A DNA stretch of 64,000 nt from Cladorhizidae sp. MBARI D1340-BT2 (taxonomy: Eukaryota > Porifera > Demospongiae > Poecilosclerida > Cladorhizidae): positions 4,654,739 through 4,718,738 of the forward strand of contig JAQNBH010000004.1 of assembly GCA_028752905.1 (NCBI GenBank), read 5' to 3'. Position numbers and translations under genes: made by a program. This document shows positions 1-13,973 of the stretch, in pieces. The notes under the pieces were generated by a model. It worked only from the letters and a program-made list of their open reading frames with translations, ran no database searches and was not told the origin of the DNA. Position 1 is the stretch's first letter, and every line of letters starts with the position of its first letter.

Positions 1-300
1 TTTAGAGCACCACAGAATTGTTTTTCTGCCTTAACCCTTTCTCCACCTTTTGCGTGGCTTACTGCATGATGGTAAATAAAACACATTTAATGCTAGATAT
101 TTTGGCAACACTCGACAACATGTTGCACAGAAGCTAGCTCTATTAGTAGCTACTACATGCACATGTGCTTCTCGTGAACATTATCTCGCTGCTCAATGCG
201 TGATTGGGTAAATTACTTCCACTTCAAGTCAAGGTGGATAGACTTTAGTTCTGCCATACTCTAGCAATGCATGTAACTATCAAACTATGTTGATATAACC

Positions 301-660
301 TCAGTAGGTTAGACACAGAGAGCCTAGAGACATGTTCAAATTAATTATAGTTCATCAGAGAGTCAACACATGTCATCCTAGATATAGAATACTGTAACTA
401 CCCACTATGATTGTTTGATGAAATAAGTTGAACAGAGAGAGCCAAGAGACATGTAAATTAATTAAAGTAGATCAATAAGTGAACACATGTAATCCTGGAT
501 ATAGAAATAGTGTACTCACCTTCTATGATGGTTTCATGAAGTAGGTTGGACACAGAGAGCCGAGAGACATGTTCAAATAAATTGAAGTTGAACAATTAGT
601 CAAATCTTGTCATCCTAGCCATAGAATACTGTAACTCACCAGCTATATATAAAGTAAGGA
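301..660 (-). repeat. Three 118-bp modules with hypervariable triplet (CCA, CTT, CAG)
   Basis: Three head-to-tail modules, each with the core TAGGTTGGACACAGAGAG and ending in CTCAC-NNN-CTAT (first module CTAC-NNN-CTAT). Plus-strand triplets are CCA, CTT and CAG. On the minus strand each site reads AG-NNN-GTGAGT (GTAGTT in the first). Confidence 0.75.
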
Positions 661-2330
661 CAGACAGAGATGAGGGATATGTTGACCATGATAATATATA
701 TTTCAGTCCATCTATTGAAAGGGAGGTTGTTATTAATAATTGACAAGAAAAGGATTGTTCATCTGGGATGTAGGACTTGCCAAGGATCTGGCTGTTTAAA
801 CACCAGTAAGGATGGCATTAACTTTCAATAGTTCATAATGAAACCTGTCATTGGGCAATGATGGATGTCGCACGGACAGTGCATTTGAGCTTGATGGCAG
901 CCAAGTGAGCATTCTGATCTCTGTGGTATTGTAATCATTTTACAATCAATTCTTGGCTCAAGTTAATCTGTCGATAAATGATCGCTAGTTATGGATAAGA
1001 AAATGCTGACTTGTCTCCATTGAGATCTATATTCTACAACTGTTAGTTGACATTGTTGTGCTTGGATGGATCCTCTATACTCTAGTAAAGGTAATGCTAC
1101 CCTTACTGGTCAGAACAGCTAGCTCCTACAAATGCAGGGCAGTAGCCACTGGTGTGGCTGGTGCGGCCATACAACATTATACTACAAGTTTAATTAATTT
1201 TATGAGGTCAAAGGACACGAGGCTGACCCGTATCTTCAGCATGACTTAATTTGGTGGCCTACCACTTGAGCCATTTCAGTGAGGCATATTGTCTTCCCTT
1301 CTCTGTCCTTTGGTATAAGTGCACCAGTAAACTGTTCGTTTCAGGCTAACGGGTTTAACAACTAAAGTGGCTACACTATGATATTGTGCTGGATGCTGCT
1401 GGAAGCTTCACATGCTGCAAGGCTGTCTAGGATGGTAGAGCTTTGGTCACTGGTGAGACTGAGCGAGCGTATCTAGTGAAGGCCTTTACAAACTGGAAGG
1501 ATGGCACACGTACCTTGCAAGCATGCAAGCTGTGACTTCCACAAGGCCTGTGTTGCTTCCATGGCTTCATATTGCATGCATGCATACTATTATTACAGTA
1601 TATTGCAAAACAAAAACAACTTCCAGCAAGTTTAAGTTTCAAGTTTCATTTATTGCATTGCCCTTTCTGGATGTTGATATAAACATGCACATCCAAACAC
1701 TAGCATAAGAGAAAGAGAGTCAGGAATTAGACAAATTACTAAATGAGAGTCCAAAGATCTGAGTGGCCAGTCTTTACTTCCATTTTCCAATCTTCATTAC
1801 CATTTTCCAACATTGGGATTTATTATGTGTGTGTTTTAGGATGGGAAGGGGGAAGAGTTTAGCACATTAGTTCTATCAAATCCTTACAAAACATTACTCA
1901 ATGAATAGACATGTTTCAAAACACTTAACCTGTGATAGAATCATTCTTACAAAATATAAACATCGTCAGTTATCAAGGAGTCAACTGGGAGTTTAACAAA
2001 ACTAGTCATTTACTATACAAGCAAGATGTTGTTCACTAATTGGGCCTGGGGGATGTCTCACAAACCAAGTTTAGTCTTCAACAGAGAGATGCAGGATGAT
2101 ATGAGGTTGGGTAAGAGGAGGGCCCCAGCAAGCAGGAGCATTGTGTACATATACACATGCATGCACTTTGCTGCAGCTGTAACTAATCACCTGTTACATC
2201 ACCTCACTAACCACAGGCAGTAGCAACAAGGATGCAGGGGTTAAAGGTCAGCCTACTGTTATAGGTAAGCGTTTATAGACCCACCACTGGGGTCTACTTT
2301 TAAATACTATTCTGGGCTGCATTTAGGATT

Positions 2331-2354
2331 GGGGGGGGGGGGGGGGGGGGGGGG
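2331..2354. repeat. Poly(G) tract, 24 G
   Basis: Uninterrupted run of G in T copy 1, at a place where T copies 2 and 4 have a short GAGGGGGGAGGGAGGGG. It could fold as a quadruplex, and its length in the assembly is unreliable. Confidence 0.9.
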
Positions 2355-2948
2355 CACATATTAAACAGCACTATACTGTACAATAATACAATATTCTAAG
2401 ATCTCAAGCTGGGCGAAGGATCAGCAAGGGGGGGCTAATGTGCCCCTCCCAGTCCCCCCCAACCCTCTAAATCAGCCCTGCTATTATTATTGAACTAGTA
2501 ACTGTCACAAAATGGATTTCAAGTTTCAGAACAATTGAAGGGTCCATTCCAAAGTTATGGCTAGTTCTCTCCATTTCTTAGAGAGTAGAACGCTTGATAG
2601 AAATGTTCGGCATGTTGAATGCTCAACTTTGAACCTTGGTTCCTCAAAACATTTATATGGTGCCAGCTAAAATTCTTGCTAAACTCTATAGCCCTGGCAC
2701 GATTTAAAAGCTCATTTATTGTCCGGAGACTATGAGTATCGAATTTCCTTGCGATTAGCAACAAATTAAAGGCTGCTTTCAGAATTATCTCCAGTGCTGT
2801 TTATCTTAGCATATATATGTCCATACATGGAATGATGCTATAATCTGTTACTATGTTAATAGGCCTTTAATGAACCACAAACCAGATGGGCACTTAGTTC
2901 TAACTGGTCAAGGACACCACATTCCAGCTATTATCCTAATCTTACGAC

Positions 2949-5900
2949 AGCTAAAGAATCAGAGAGTTGTTTTTCTGCCTTAACCCTTTCTCCACCTTTT
3001 GCGTGGCTTACTACTGCATGATGGTAAATAAAACACATTTAATGCTAGATTTTTTGGCAACATGTTGCACAGAAACTAGCTCTATTAGTAGCTACTACAT
3101 GAACATGTGCTTCTCGTGAACATTATCTTGCTCAGTGCGTGATTGGGTATCTTACTTCCACTTCAAGTCAAGGTGGATAGACTTTAGTTCTGCCATACTC
3201 TAGCAATGCATGTAACTATCAAACTATGTTGATATAACCTCAGTAGGTTAGACACAGAGAGCCTAGAGACATGTTCAAATTAATTATAGTTCATCAGAGA
3301 GTCAACACATGTCATCCTAGACATAGAATACTGTAACTACCGACTATGATAGTTTGATAAATAGGTTGAACAGAGATAGCCAAGAGACATGTAAATTAAT
3401 TAAAGTAGATCAATAAGTGAACACATGTAATCCTGGATATAGAAATAGTGTACTCACAATCTATGATGGTTTCATGAAGTAGGTTGGACACAGAGAGCCG
3501 AGAGACATGTTCAAATAAATTGAAGTTGAACAATTAGTCAAATCTTGTCATCCTAGCTATAGAATACTGTAACTCACCTGTTATAAAGTAAGGACAGACA
3601 GAGATGAGGGACATGTTGAATTGAATGAATAATAATATTTATTTCAGTCTATCTACATGTGGTTACTATTTGAAAGAGGGTTGTTATTACAAGTCTGGTT
3701 TGACAAGAAAAGGATTGTTAGCGGGATATGGGATATAGGACTTGCAAAGGATCTTGGTGTTTAAACACCAGTAGGATATGGAACCTGTCCATGGGCAATG
3801 ATGGATGTCGCAGGGACAGTGCACTTAAGCTTGATGGCAGCCAAGTGAGCATTCTGATCTCTGTGGGTATTGTAATAATTTTATGATCAATTGTTGGCTC
3901 AAGTAAATGTAGCTTATGCAAGCATGCAGGCTGTGACTTCCACAAGGCCTGTATTGCTTCCATGGCTTCATATTGCATGCATGCATACTATTATTACAGT
4001 ATATTGCAAAACAAAAACAACTTCCAGCAAGTTTAAGTTTCAAGTTTCATTTATTGCATTGCCCTTTCTGGATGTTCATATAAACATGCACATACAAACT
4101 ATAGCATAAGAGAAGGAGAGTCGGGAATTAGACAGGAATTAGATTAAAATGAGAGTTCCAGATTAGATATATGAAAATTCAAGTGACACAGCCTAAGATA
4201 TTCACAGTCTGTTTGATCAGGAGAAGTAGCAGTGTCACAGTGAGGGCACATCTGATCCTTTAAGAGAGGTCAACATAATGCTTTGAAGTGACAGTGAGAG
4301 AGCTTTGGATCTAAGGAATGGAGTCAGAGCTGACAAAGTATTTTGAGAGATGATTGTTGCTGGCTAATTCTCCTCCTAGTCATGAAGAAATCACCTCCCA
4401 CAGGGGTAGCCAACAGATTCTGGCTACACCACCTTCAAATAGCTGCCTATAGCCCTATAATGCCCAACCATCCCAGGAGAAAGCTGTACATGGTAACTCT
4501 TTCCCTCCTGATATCAGCTAGCAACTACAATGCCAACCATCCTAGATGCTGATGCAGTAATACATCCAGGAGTACATTTTATTCTCAAGAGTGAAGAGAT
4601 TCTGAGTGATTTCAGGCTAGCATGAGCTTTCATTGGCTTGCAGAGACAGCAGTAAAGGTAAGGAAGAGACTGTTTATGATGGCAATTTGTGATTATCAGT
4701 AGGTTTTATTATTTGTTATATTTTTATCACTTCCTCCGCCAACTCACATAAACCAGAACAAGAAATAAAGTCTTATATAATAATGCTGTAGCCTTCTGCA
4801 CATGTGCAGGTAAAAATCTGGTTTTTAGAATGTCTTATAAAATGTTTTGATGAATGTCATAATTCGAATATATATCAGCTTAAAAGCAGTTAATGAAATA
4901 TCCATTCAAAATTAAAGAGTTTTTTCTCCATCATAATATTATACAGACTGTGTTACACGACACTTACACAGGGTTACATCCTTACAAAATATTACTCAAT
5001 GTTTAGACTGTTTCAGAGAATTTAAATTGTGATAGAATCATTTTTACAAAATATAAACATCATCAGTTAGCAAGGAGTCAACTGGGAGTTTAAGAAAACT
5101 AGTCATTTACTATACAAGCAAGATCTCCACTCAGAACCAGTTGGGCCAGGGGGATGTCTCTCAAACCAAGTTAGTAGAAGCCCTCAACAGAGAGATGCAG
5201 GATAGACAACTAGCTCCACAGATGTGGATGAGAAACAGGGATGCTATATGAGGTTGGGTAGAATCAATCATGGAGAGGAGAGCAAACAGTAAACTACTCA
5301 GCATTGTGTACTATGCACAAACATACACTATGCTACAGATCACAAGTTACATCACCTCCCTAACCACAGGCAGCTGCAACAAGCATCCAGTGGTTAAAGG
5401 TCAGCCAACTGGTATAAGTATGCAGTCTATAGACCTACTAGGCTTGTTAGTAACTGTCGCATCACTGGGGTCTACTTTTTAAGTCCTATTCAGGGCTGCT
5501 TTATGATTGAGTTGAGGGGGGAGGGAGGGGCACATATTTAACAACACAATACAGTAATACAATATCTCAAGATCTCAAGAGGGGTGGAGGATCAGCAAGG
5601 GGGTGCTAATGCCCCTCCCCCCCTGCCCCCCACTCCAACCACCTCAAAAATCCAAAAATGCAGCTCTGCTATTATTCTTCTTTAAACTGGTAACCATATT
5701 GATAGGCAAGCTGGATTTCAAGTTTCAGAACAATTGAAGTTTCTATTCCATAGTTATGGCCATGCATCTTCTCCATTTCTAAGAGAGTGGAGTGCTTGAT
5801 AGAAATGCCCAGCATAATGAATGCTTAACTTTGAACCCCAGTTCCTCAAAACATGTTTTTGGTGCCACATAAAATTCTCTACAGTTCTGGTACCATTTAC

Positions 5901-6359
5901 AAGCTCATTTATTGCTTTAAGCTTTCAGAGACTCCGAATATCAATTTTCTATGAGATTACCATCATATTAAAGGCAGCTTTAAGAATTATCTCCAGTGTT
6001 GTTATCTTAGCATATGTATGCCTATACATGGAATAGTGGTATAATAATTATGTTACTATGTTAATAGGCCTTTAATGAACCACAAACCAGATGGGCACTT
6101 AGTTCTAACTGGTCAAGGATACCCACATTCCAGCTATTATCTGATGATTCAAGGGGGTACCCTTGAAGTAGAGGAAGCTTATTTCAAGAGCTACATTTTG
6201 GGATGAAAATCAACTACATACTGGTTTACATTCTGGAGTTATTGGTGTCTTATCAAAATAAGGTGTAAAAAAAACCAATGCTTAATTAATGCCAATGCCT
6301 AAGCTGTACTTTACACCCATCCTCACAAACTAGGACTCTTCTTAATGACTTATGACGGC
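2949..6359 (+). repeat. T unit, copy 2 (tandem repeat)
   Basis: Second tandem copy, more diverged than copies 1, 3 and 4. It keeps the 11340-12140-like segment but lacks roughly 560 bases found in copy 3 at about 7318-7880: its sequence jumps from GGCTCAAGT (about 3895) straight into the GCAAGCATGCA region (about 3918). Its central G/C-rich tract (about 5510-5640) is not a long homopolymer. Nothing coding is supported. Confidence 0.8.
3241..3606 (-). repeat. Three 118-bp modules (CGA, AAT, CTG)
   Basis: Same three-module array in T copy 2. All three triplets differ from those in T copy 1, including AAT, one of only two types that do not begin with C. The flanking bases are almost unchanged. 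Confidence 0.75.
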
Positions 6360-6662
6360 TACTATAGAGCACCACAGAATTGTTTTTCTGCCTTAACCCT
6401 TTCTCCACCTTTTGCGTGGCTTACTGCATGATGGTAAATAAAACACATTTAATGCTAGATATTTTGGCAACACTCGACAACATGTTGCACAGAAGCCAGC
6501 TCTATTAGTAGCTACTACATGAACATGTGCTTCTCGTGAACATTATCTCGCTGCTCAATGCGTGATTGGGTATCTTACTTCCACTTCAAGTCAAGGTGGA
6601 TAGACTTTAGTTCTGCCATACTCTAGCAATGCATGTAACTATCAAACTATGTTGATATAACC

Positions 6663-7021
6663 TCAGTAGGTTAGACACAGAGAGCCTAGAGACATGTTCA
6701 AATTAATTATAGTTCATCAGAGAGTCAACACATGTCATCCTAGATATAGAATACTGTAACTACCCACTATGATTGTTTGATGAAATAAATTGAACAGAGA
6801 GAGCCAAGAGACATGTAAATTAATTAAAGTAGATCAATAAGTGAACACATGTAATCCTGGATATAGAAATAGTATACTCACCTCCTATGATGGTTTCATG
6901 AAGTAGGTTGGACACAGAGAGCCGAGAGACATGTTCAAATAAATTGAAGTTGAACAATTAGTCAAATCTTGTCATCCTAGCCATAGAATACTGTAACTCA
7001 CCGGCTATAAAGTAAGGACAG
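6663..7021 (-). repeat. Three 118-bp modules (CCA, CTC, CGG)
   Basis: Module array of T copy 3. The second module and about 60 bases after its triplet match T copy 1, yet the triplet is CTC instead of CTT. The third is CGG instead of CAG. Confidence 0.75.
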
Positions 7022-8694
7022 ACAAGAGATGAGGGATATGTTGACCATGATAATATATATTTCAGTCCATCTATTGAAAGGGAGGTTGTTATTTACAATT
7101 GACAAGAAAAGGATTGTTCATCTGGGATGTAGGACTTGCCAAGGATCTGGCTGTTTAAACACCAGTAAGGATGGCATTAACTTTCAATAGTTCATAATGA
7201 AAGCTGTCATGGGCAATGATGGATGTCGCAGGGACAGTGCACTTGAGCTTGATGGCAGCCAAGTGAGCATTCTGATCTCTGTGGTATTGTAATCATTTTA
7301 CATTCAATTCTTGGCTCAAGTTAATCTGTCGATAAATGATCGCTACTTATGGATAAGAAAATGCTGACTTGTCTCCATTGAGATCTATATTCTACAACTG
7401 TTAGTTGACATTGTTGTGCTTGGATGGGATCCTCTATACTCTAGTAAAGGTAATGCTACCCTTACTGGTCAGAACAGCTAGCTCCTACAAAAGCAGGGCA
7501 GTAGCCACTGGTGTGGCTGGTGCGGCTATGACCATACAACATTATACTACAAGTTTAATTAATTATATGAGGTCAAAGGACACGAGGCTGACCCGTATCT
7601 TCAGCATGACTTAATTTGGTGGCCTACCACTTGAGCCATTTCAGTGAGGCATATTGTCTTCCCTTCTCTGTCCTATGGTATAAGTGCACCAGTAAACTGT
7701 TCGTTTCAGGCTAACAGATTTAACAACTAAAGTGGCTACACTATGATATTGTGCTGGATGCTGCTGGAAGCTTCACATGCTGCAAGGCTGTCTAGGATGG
7801 TAGAGCTGTGGTCACTGGTGAGACTGAGCGAGCGTATCTAGTGAAGGCCTTTACAAACTGGAAGGATGGCACACGTACCTTGCAAGCACGCAAGCTGTGA
7901 CTTCCACAAGGTCTGTGTTGCTTCCATGGCTTCATATTCCATGCATGCATACTATTATTACAGTATATTGCAAAACAAAAACAACTTCCAGCAAGTTTAA
8001 GTTTCAAGTTTCATTTATTGCATTGCCCTTTCTGGATGTTCATATAAACATGCACATCCAAACACTAGCATAAGAGAAAGAGAGTCAGGAATTACTAAAT
8101 GAGAGTCCAAAGATCTGAGTGGCCAGTCTTCACTTCCATTTTCCAATCTTCATTGCCATTTTCCAACATTGGCATTTATTATGTGTGTGTTTTAGGATGG
8201 GAAGGGGGAGGAGTTTAGCACATTAGTTCTATCAAATCCTTACAAAACATTACTCAATGAATAGACATGTTTCAAAACACTTAACCTGTGATAGAATCAT
8301 TCTTACAAAATATAAACATCGTCAGTTATCAAGGAGTCAACTGGGAGTTTAACAAAACTAGTTATTTACTATACAAGCAAGATGTTGTTCACTAATTGGG
8401 CCTGGGGGATGTCTCACAAACCAAGTTTAGTCTTCAACAGAGAGATGCAGGATGATATGAGGTTGGGTAAGAGGAGAGCCCCAGCAAACAGGAGCATTGT
8501 GTACATATACACATGCAGGCACTTTGCTGCAGCTGCAACTAATCACCTGTTACATCACCTCACTAACCACAGGCAGTAGCAACAAGGATGCAGGGGTTAA
8601 AGGTCAGCCTACTGTTGTAGGTAAGCAGTTTATAGACCCACCACTGGGGTCTACTTTTAAATACTATTCAGGGCTGCATTTAGGATTGAGTTGA

Positions 8695-8722
8695 GGGGGG
8701 GTGGGGGGGGGGGGGGGGGGGG
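8695..8722. repeat. Poly(G) tract with one T
   Basis: Seven G, one T, then 20 G, at the same site as the tract in T copy 1. Confidence 0.9.
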
Positions 8723-9485
8723 CATATTAAACAGCACTATACTATACAATAATACAATATTCTAAGATCTCAAGGTGGGCGAAGGATCAGCAAGCTAATG
8801 CCCCTCCCAGTCCCCCCCAACCCTCTAAATCAGCCCTGCTATTATTATTGAACTAGTAACTGTCACAAGATGGATTTCAAGTTTAAGAACAATTGAAGTT
8901 TCTATTCCATAGTTATGGCCATTTCTACCATCCATTTCTTAGAGAGTGGAGTGCTTGATAGAAATGCCCAGCATAATGAATGCTTAACTTTGAACCCCAG
9001 TTCCTCAAAACATGTTTTTGGTGCCACATAAAATTCTCTACGGTTCTGAAGCTCATTTATTGCTTTAAGCTTTCAGAGACTCTGAATATAAATTTTCTAT
9101 TCGATTACCATCATATTAAAGGCTGCTTTCAGAATTATCTCCAGTGTTGTTATCTTAGCATATGTATGCCTATACATGGAATAGTGGTATAATATGTTAC
9201 TATGTTAATAGGCCTTTAATGAACAACAAACCAGATGGGCACTTAGTTCTAACTGGTCAAGGATACCCACATTCCAGCTATTATCTGATGATTCAAGGGG
9301 GTACCCTTGAAGTAGAGGATTTCAAGAGCTAGATGAAAATCAACTTCATACTAGTTTACATTCTGGAGTTATTGGTGTCTTATCAAAATAAGGTGTAAAA
9401 ACCCCAATGCTTAATTAATGCCAATGCCTAAGCTGTACTTTACACCCATCCTCACAAACTAGGACTCTTCTTAATGACTTATGAC

Positions 9486-12400
9486 GGAGCACCACAGAAT
9501 TGTTTTTCTGCCTTAACCCTTTCTCCACCTTTTGCGTGGCTTACTACTGCATGATGGTAAATAAAACACATTTAATGCTAGATATTTTGGCAACACTCGA
9601 CAACATGTTGCACAGTAGCTAGTTCTATTAGTAGCTACTACATGCACATGTGCTTCTTATGAACATTATCTTGCTGCTCAATGCGTGATTGGGTATCTTA
9701 CTTCCACTTCAAGTCAAGGTGGATAGACTTTAGTTCTGCCATACTCTAGCAATGCATGTAACTATCAAACTATGTTGATATAACCTCAGTAGGTTAGACA
9801 CAGAGAGCCTAGAGACATGTTCAAATTAATTATAGTTCATCAGAGAGTCAACACATGTCATCCTAGATATAGAATACTGTAACTACCCACTATGATTGTT
9901 TGATGAAATAAGTTGAACAGAGAGAGCCAAGAGACATGTAAATTAATTAAAGTAGATCAATAAGTGAACACATGTAATCCTGGATATAGAAATAGTGTAC
10001 TCACCCTCTATGATGGTTTCATGAAGTAGGTTGGACACAGAGAGCCGAGAGACATGTTCAAATAAATTGAAGTTGAACAATTAGTCAAATCTTGTCATCC
10101 TAGCCATAGAATACTGTAACTCACCAGCTATAAAGTAAGGACAGACAGAGATGAGGGATAGCCTATGTTGACCATGATAATATATATTTCAGTCCATCTA
10201 TTGAAAGGGAGGTTGTTATTAATAATTGACAAGAAAAGGATTGTTCATCTGGGATGTAGGACTTGCCAAGGATCTGGCTGTTTAAACACCAGTAAGGATG
10301 GCATTAACTTTCAATAGTTCATAATGAAACCTGTCATTGGGCAATGATGGATGTCGCAGGGACAGTGCATTTGAGCTTGATGGCAGCCAAGTGAGCATTC
10401 TGATCTCTGTGGTATTGTAATCATTTTACAATCAATTCTTGGCTCAAGTTAATCTGTCGATAAATGATCGCTAGTTATGGATAAGAAAATGCTGACTTGT
10501 CTCCATTGAGATCTATATTCTACAACTGTTAGTTGACATTGTTGTGCTTGGATGGGATCCTCTATACTCTAGTAAAGGTAATGCTACCCTTACTGGTCAG
10601 AACAGCTAGCTCCTACAAATGCAGGGCAGTAGCCACTGGTGTGGCTGGTGCGGCTATGACCATACAACATTATACTACAAGTTTAATTAATTATATGAGG
10701 TCAAAGGACACGAGGCTGACCCGTATCTTCAGCATGACTTAATTTGGTGGCCTATATACCACTTGAGCCATTTCAGTGAGGCATATTGTCTTCTCTTCTC
10801 TGTCCTTTGGTATAAGTGCACCAGTAAACTGTTCGTTTCAGGCTAACGGGTTTAACAACTAAAGTGGCTACACTATGATATTGTGCTGGATGCTGCTGGA
10901 AGCTTCACATGCTGCAAGGCTGTCTAGGATGGTAGAGCTGTGGTCACTGGTGAGACTGAGCGAGCGTATCTAGTGAAGGCCTTTACAAACTGGAAGGATG
11001 GCACACGTACCATGCAAGCATGCAAGCTGTGACTTCCACAAAGCCTGTGTTGCTTCCATGGCTTCATATTGCATGCATGCATACTATTATTACAGTATAT
11101 GGCAAAACAAAAACAACTTCCAGCAAGTTTAAGTTTCAAGTTTCATTTATTGCATTGCCCTTTCTGGATGTTCATATAAACATGCACATCCAAACACTAG
11201 TATAAGAGAAAGAGTCAGGAATTAGACAAATTACTAAATGAGAGTTCAAAGATCAGAGTGGCAGTCTTAACTTCCATTTTCCAGTCTTCATTGTCATCTT
11301 CCAACATTGGGGTGTGGGGTGCGGGGGTGGGGGGTGGGGGGCAGTAGATTAGATATATCAAAATTCAAGTGACACAGCCTAAGATATTCGCAGTGTGTTT
11401 GATCAGGAGAAGTAGCAGAGTCATAGTGAGGGCACATCTGATCCTTTAACAGAGGTCAACATAATGTTTTGAAGTGACAGTGGGAGAGCTTTGGATCTAA
11501 GGAATGGAGTCAGAGCAGACAAAGTATTTTGAGAGATGATTGTTGCTGGCTAATTCTCCCAGTCATGAAGAAATCACCTCCCACAGGGGTAGCCAACAGA
11601 TTCTGGCTACATCACCTTCAAATAGCTGCCTATAGCCCTATAATCCCCAACCATCCCAGGAGAAACCTGTACAGGGTAACTCTTTCCCTCCTGATGTTAG
11701 CTAGCACCTACAATGCCAAACCTTCCCTAGATGCTGATGCAGTAATACATCCAGGAATGCATTTTATTCTCAAGAGTGAAGAGATTCTGAGTGATTTCAG
11801 GCTAGCATGATTGGCTTGCAGAGACAGCAGTAAAGGTAAGTAAGAGACTGTTTATGATGGCAATTTGGGATTGTCAGTAATTTTTATTATTTGTTATATT
11901 TTTATCACTTCCTCCGCCAACTCACATAAACCAGAACAAGAAATAAAGTTTTATATAATAATGCTGTTGCCTTCTGCACATGTGCAGGTAAATATATAGT
12001 TTTTAGCATGTCTTATAAAATGTTTTGATGAATGTCATAATTCGAATATATATCAGCTTAAAAGCAGTTAATGAAATATGCATTCAAAATTAAGAGTTTT
12101 TTCTCCATCAACAATATTACACAGACTGTGTTACACGACACTTACACAGGGTTACATCCTTACAAAATATTACTCAATGTTTAGACTGTTTCAGAGAATT
12201 TAAATTGTGATAGAATCATTTTTACAAAATATAAACATCATCAGGTAGCAAGGAGTCAACTGGGAGTTTAAGTCATTTACTATACAAGCAAGATCTCCAC
12301 TCAGAACCAGTTAGGCCAGGGGGATGTCTCTCAAACCAAGTTAGTAGAAGCCATCAACAGAGAGATGCAGGATAGACAACTAGCTCCACAGATATGGCAT

Positions 12401-13546
12401 GAGAAACAGGGATGCTATATGAGGTTGGGTAGAATCAATCATGGAGAGGAGAGCAAACAGTAAACTACTCACAATCACTAGCATTGTGTACTATGCACAA
12501 ACATACACTATGCTACAGATCACAAGTTACATCACCTCCCTAACCACAGGCAGCTGCAACAAGCATCCAGTGGTTAAAGGTCAGCCAACTGGTATAAGTA
12601 TGCAGTCTATAGACCTACTAGGCTTGTTAGTAACTGTCCATCACTGGGGTCTACTTTTTAAGTACTATTCAGGGCTGCATTTATGATTGAGTTGAGGGGG
12701 GAGGGAGGGGCACATATTTAACAACACAATACAATAATACAATATCTCAAGATCTCAAGAGGGGTGAGGGGTGAGAGGATCAGCAAGGGGGTGCTAATGC
12801 CCCTGCCCCCCTGCCCCCCACCCCAACCACCTAAAAAATGCAGCCCTGCTATTCTTCTTCTTTAAACTGGTAACTATATTCATAGGCAAGCTGGATTTCA
12901 AGTTTCAGAACAATTGAAGTTTCTATTCCATAGTATGGCATTTCTACCATGCATCTTCTCCATTTCTTAGAGAGTGGAGTGCTTGATAGAAATGCCCAGC
13001 ATAATGAATGCTTAACTTTGAACCCCAGTTCCTCAAAACATGTTTTTGGTGCCACATAAAATTCTCTACAGTTCCGGGACCATTTACAAGCTCATTTATT
13101 GCTTTAAGCTTTCAGAGACTCCGAATATCAATTTTCTATGCGATTACCATCATATTAAAGGCCGCTTTCAGAATTATCTCCAGTGTTGTTATCTTAGCAT
13201 ATGTATGCCTATACATGGAATAGTGGTATAATATGTTACTATGTTAGTGGGCCTTTAATGAACCACAAACCAGATGGGCACTTGGTTCTAACTGGTCAAG
13301 GATACCCACATTCCAGCTATTATCTGATGATTCAAGGGGGTACCCTTGAAGTAGAGGAAGCTTATTTCAAGAGCTACATTTTGGGATGAAAATCAACTAC
13401 ATACTGGTTTACATTCTGGAGTTATTGAAGTCTTATCAAAATAAGGTGTAAAAACCCCAATGCTTAATTAATGCCAATGCCTAAGCTGTACTTTACACCC
13501 ATCATCACAAACTAGGACTCTTCTTAATGACTTATGACGGCTACTA
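9486..13546 (+). repeat. T unit, copy 4, longest form
   Basis: Fourth and longest tandem copy (about 4.06 kb). It contains every segment seen separately in copies 1-3 and is the best reference for the unit. The plus frame at 11529-11810 (93 codons) is the longest in the unit. It ends 20 bases before a good splice-donor-like AAAG|GTAAGT. Related sequence in the M blocks (14509-14647) reads open through to that donor, so this may be a decayed exon rather than chance. Confidence 0.8.
9785..10142 (-). repeat. Three 118-bp modules (CCA, CCT, CAG)
   Basis: Module array of T copy 4. The second site has CCT, so the three otherwise near-identical copies 1, 3 and 4 carry CTT, CTC and CCT at the same place. 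Confidence 0.75.
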
Positions 13547-13719
13547 TAGAGCACCACAGAATTGTTTTTCTGCCTTAACCCTTTCTCCACCTTTTGCGTG
13601 GCTTACTGCATGATGGTAAATAAAACACATTTAAATGCTAGATATTTTGGCAACACTCGACAACATGTTGCACAGACGCTAGCTCTATTACAAAACATGT
13701 TTTGAGCACTGGGGTTATG
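13547..13719 (+). repeat. T unit stub and junction into the higher-order repeat
   Basis: The first 140 or so bases of a fifth T unit run to about 13690. They then break into a roughly 25-base scrap that matches the reverse complement of a T-unit stretch (AAACATGTTTTGAG...), and from 13720 into M-block sequence. It marks the boundary between the simple tandem array and the 22-kb higher-order array. Confidence 0.65.
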
Positions 13720-13973
13720 TATGGAGGTTATGTAGGAGCTAGCTGCTCTAAGAGTGATCCAGGAGGATAAGTAAGAGATACTACTCTTAGATGAGTAGAA
13801 AGAGAAGCTCCCCAAGTGTGGCACGAGAAACAGCAGCAACATGACTATGGGCAGAATCATTCCTGGAGAGGTGAGCCACAAGAAGATAAGCTATTGTACA
13901 GCAAGTAGTACACTATTCACATTCTCTAATAGCATTGTGTACATGTATACACATGCACCAGTTACATCACCTA

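Larger units (their letters stand above)
1..2948 (+). repeat. T unit, copy 1 (tandem repeat)
   Basis: First of four tandem copies of a non-coding unit. It opens a few bases before the shared string TTTTTCTGCCTTAACCC, which recurs near 2970, 6380, 9500 and 13564 and sets the period. Compared with copy 4 it lacks the segment matching about 11340-12140. It holds three 118-bp modules (301-660) and a run of 24 G (2331-2354). The short open frames inside read on both strands, are broken differently in each copy and do not look like genes. No product is assigned. Confidence 0.8.
6360..9485 (+). repeat. T unit, copy 3 (tandem repeat)
   Basis: Third tandem copy, nearly identical to copy 1 over most of its length and sharing its deletion relative to copy 4. 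It has a G tract at 8695-8722 broken by one T. A 48-nt segment at about 8574-8621, bounded by an AG and by GTAAGC, looks like a small exon in the plus direction, but no matching upstream exon could be established. Confidence 0.8.

Noticed and set aside
32..48. TTAACCCTTTCTCCACC in every T-like unit, resembling a piggyBac end
   Set aside because: It looks like the TTAACCCTYTCACTGGC end of the deleted piggyBac, but no matching inverted end or second TTAA was found at a reasonable distance, and no copy lacks it as an empty site would.
301..660. Reading the 118-bp modules as a CRISPR-like array
   Set aside because: The repeats are imperfect, two or three per cluster, and there are no unique spacers of constant length; the context is eukaryotic.
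1427..1642. Recurrent minus frame beginning MKLKLAGSCFCF in the T units
   Set aside because: It overlaps an equally long plus frame (MQAVTSTRPV...) in the same sequence, and start and end shift between copies. Neither strand shows a motif or codon-level conservation.
3718..3978. Minus frames with HLAAIKLKCTVPATS-like sequence (also 18733-18933)
   Set aside because: Suggestive, but the frame is broken differently in nearly every copy and the plus strand is open over part of the same stretch. Not enough to call a gene.
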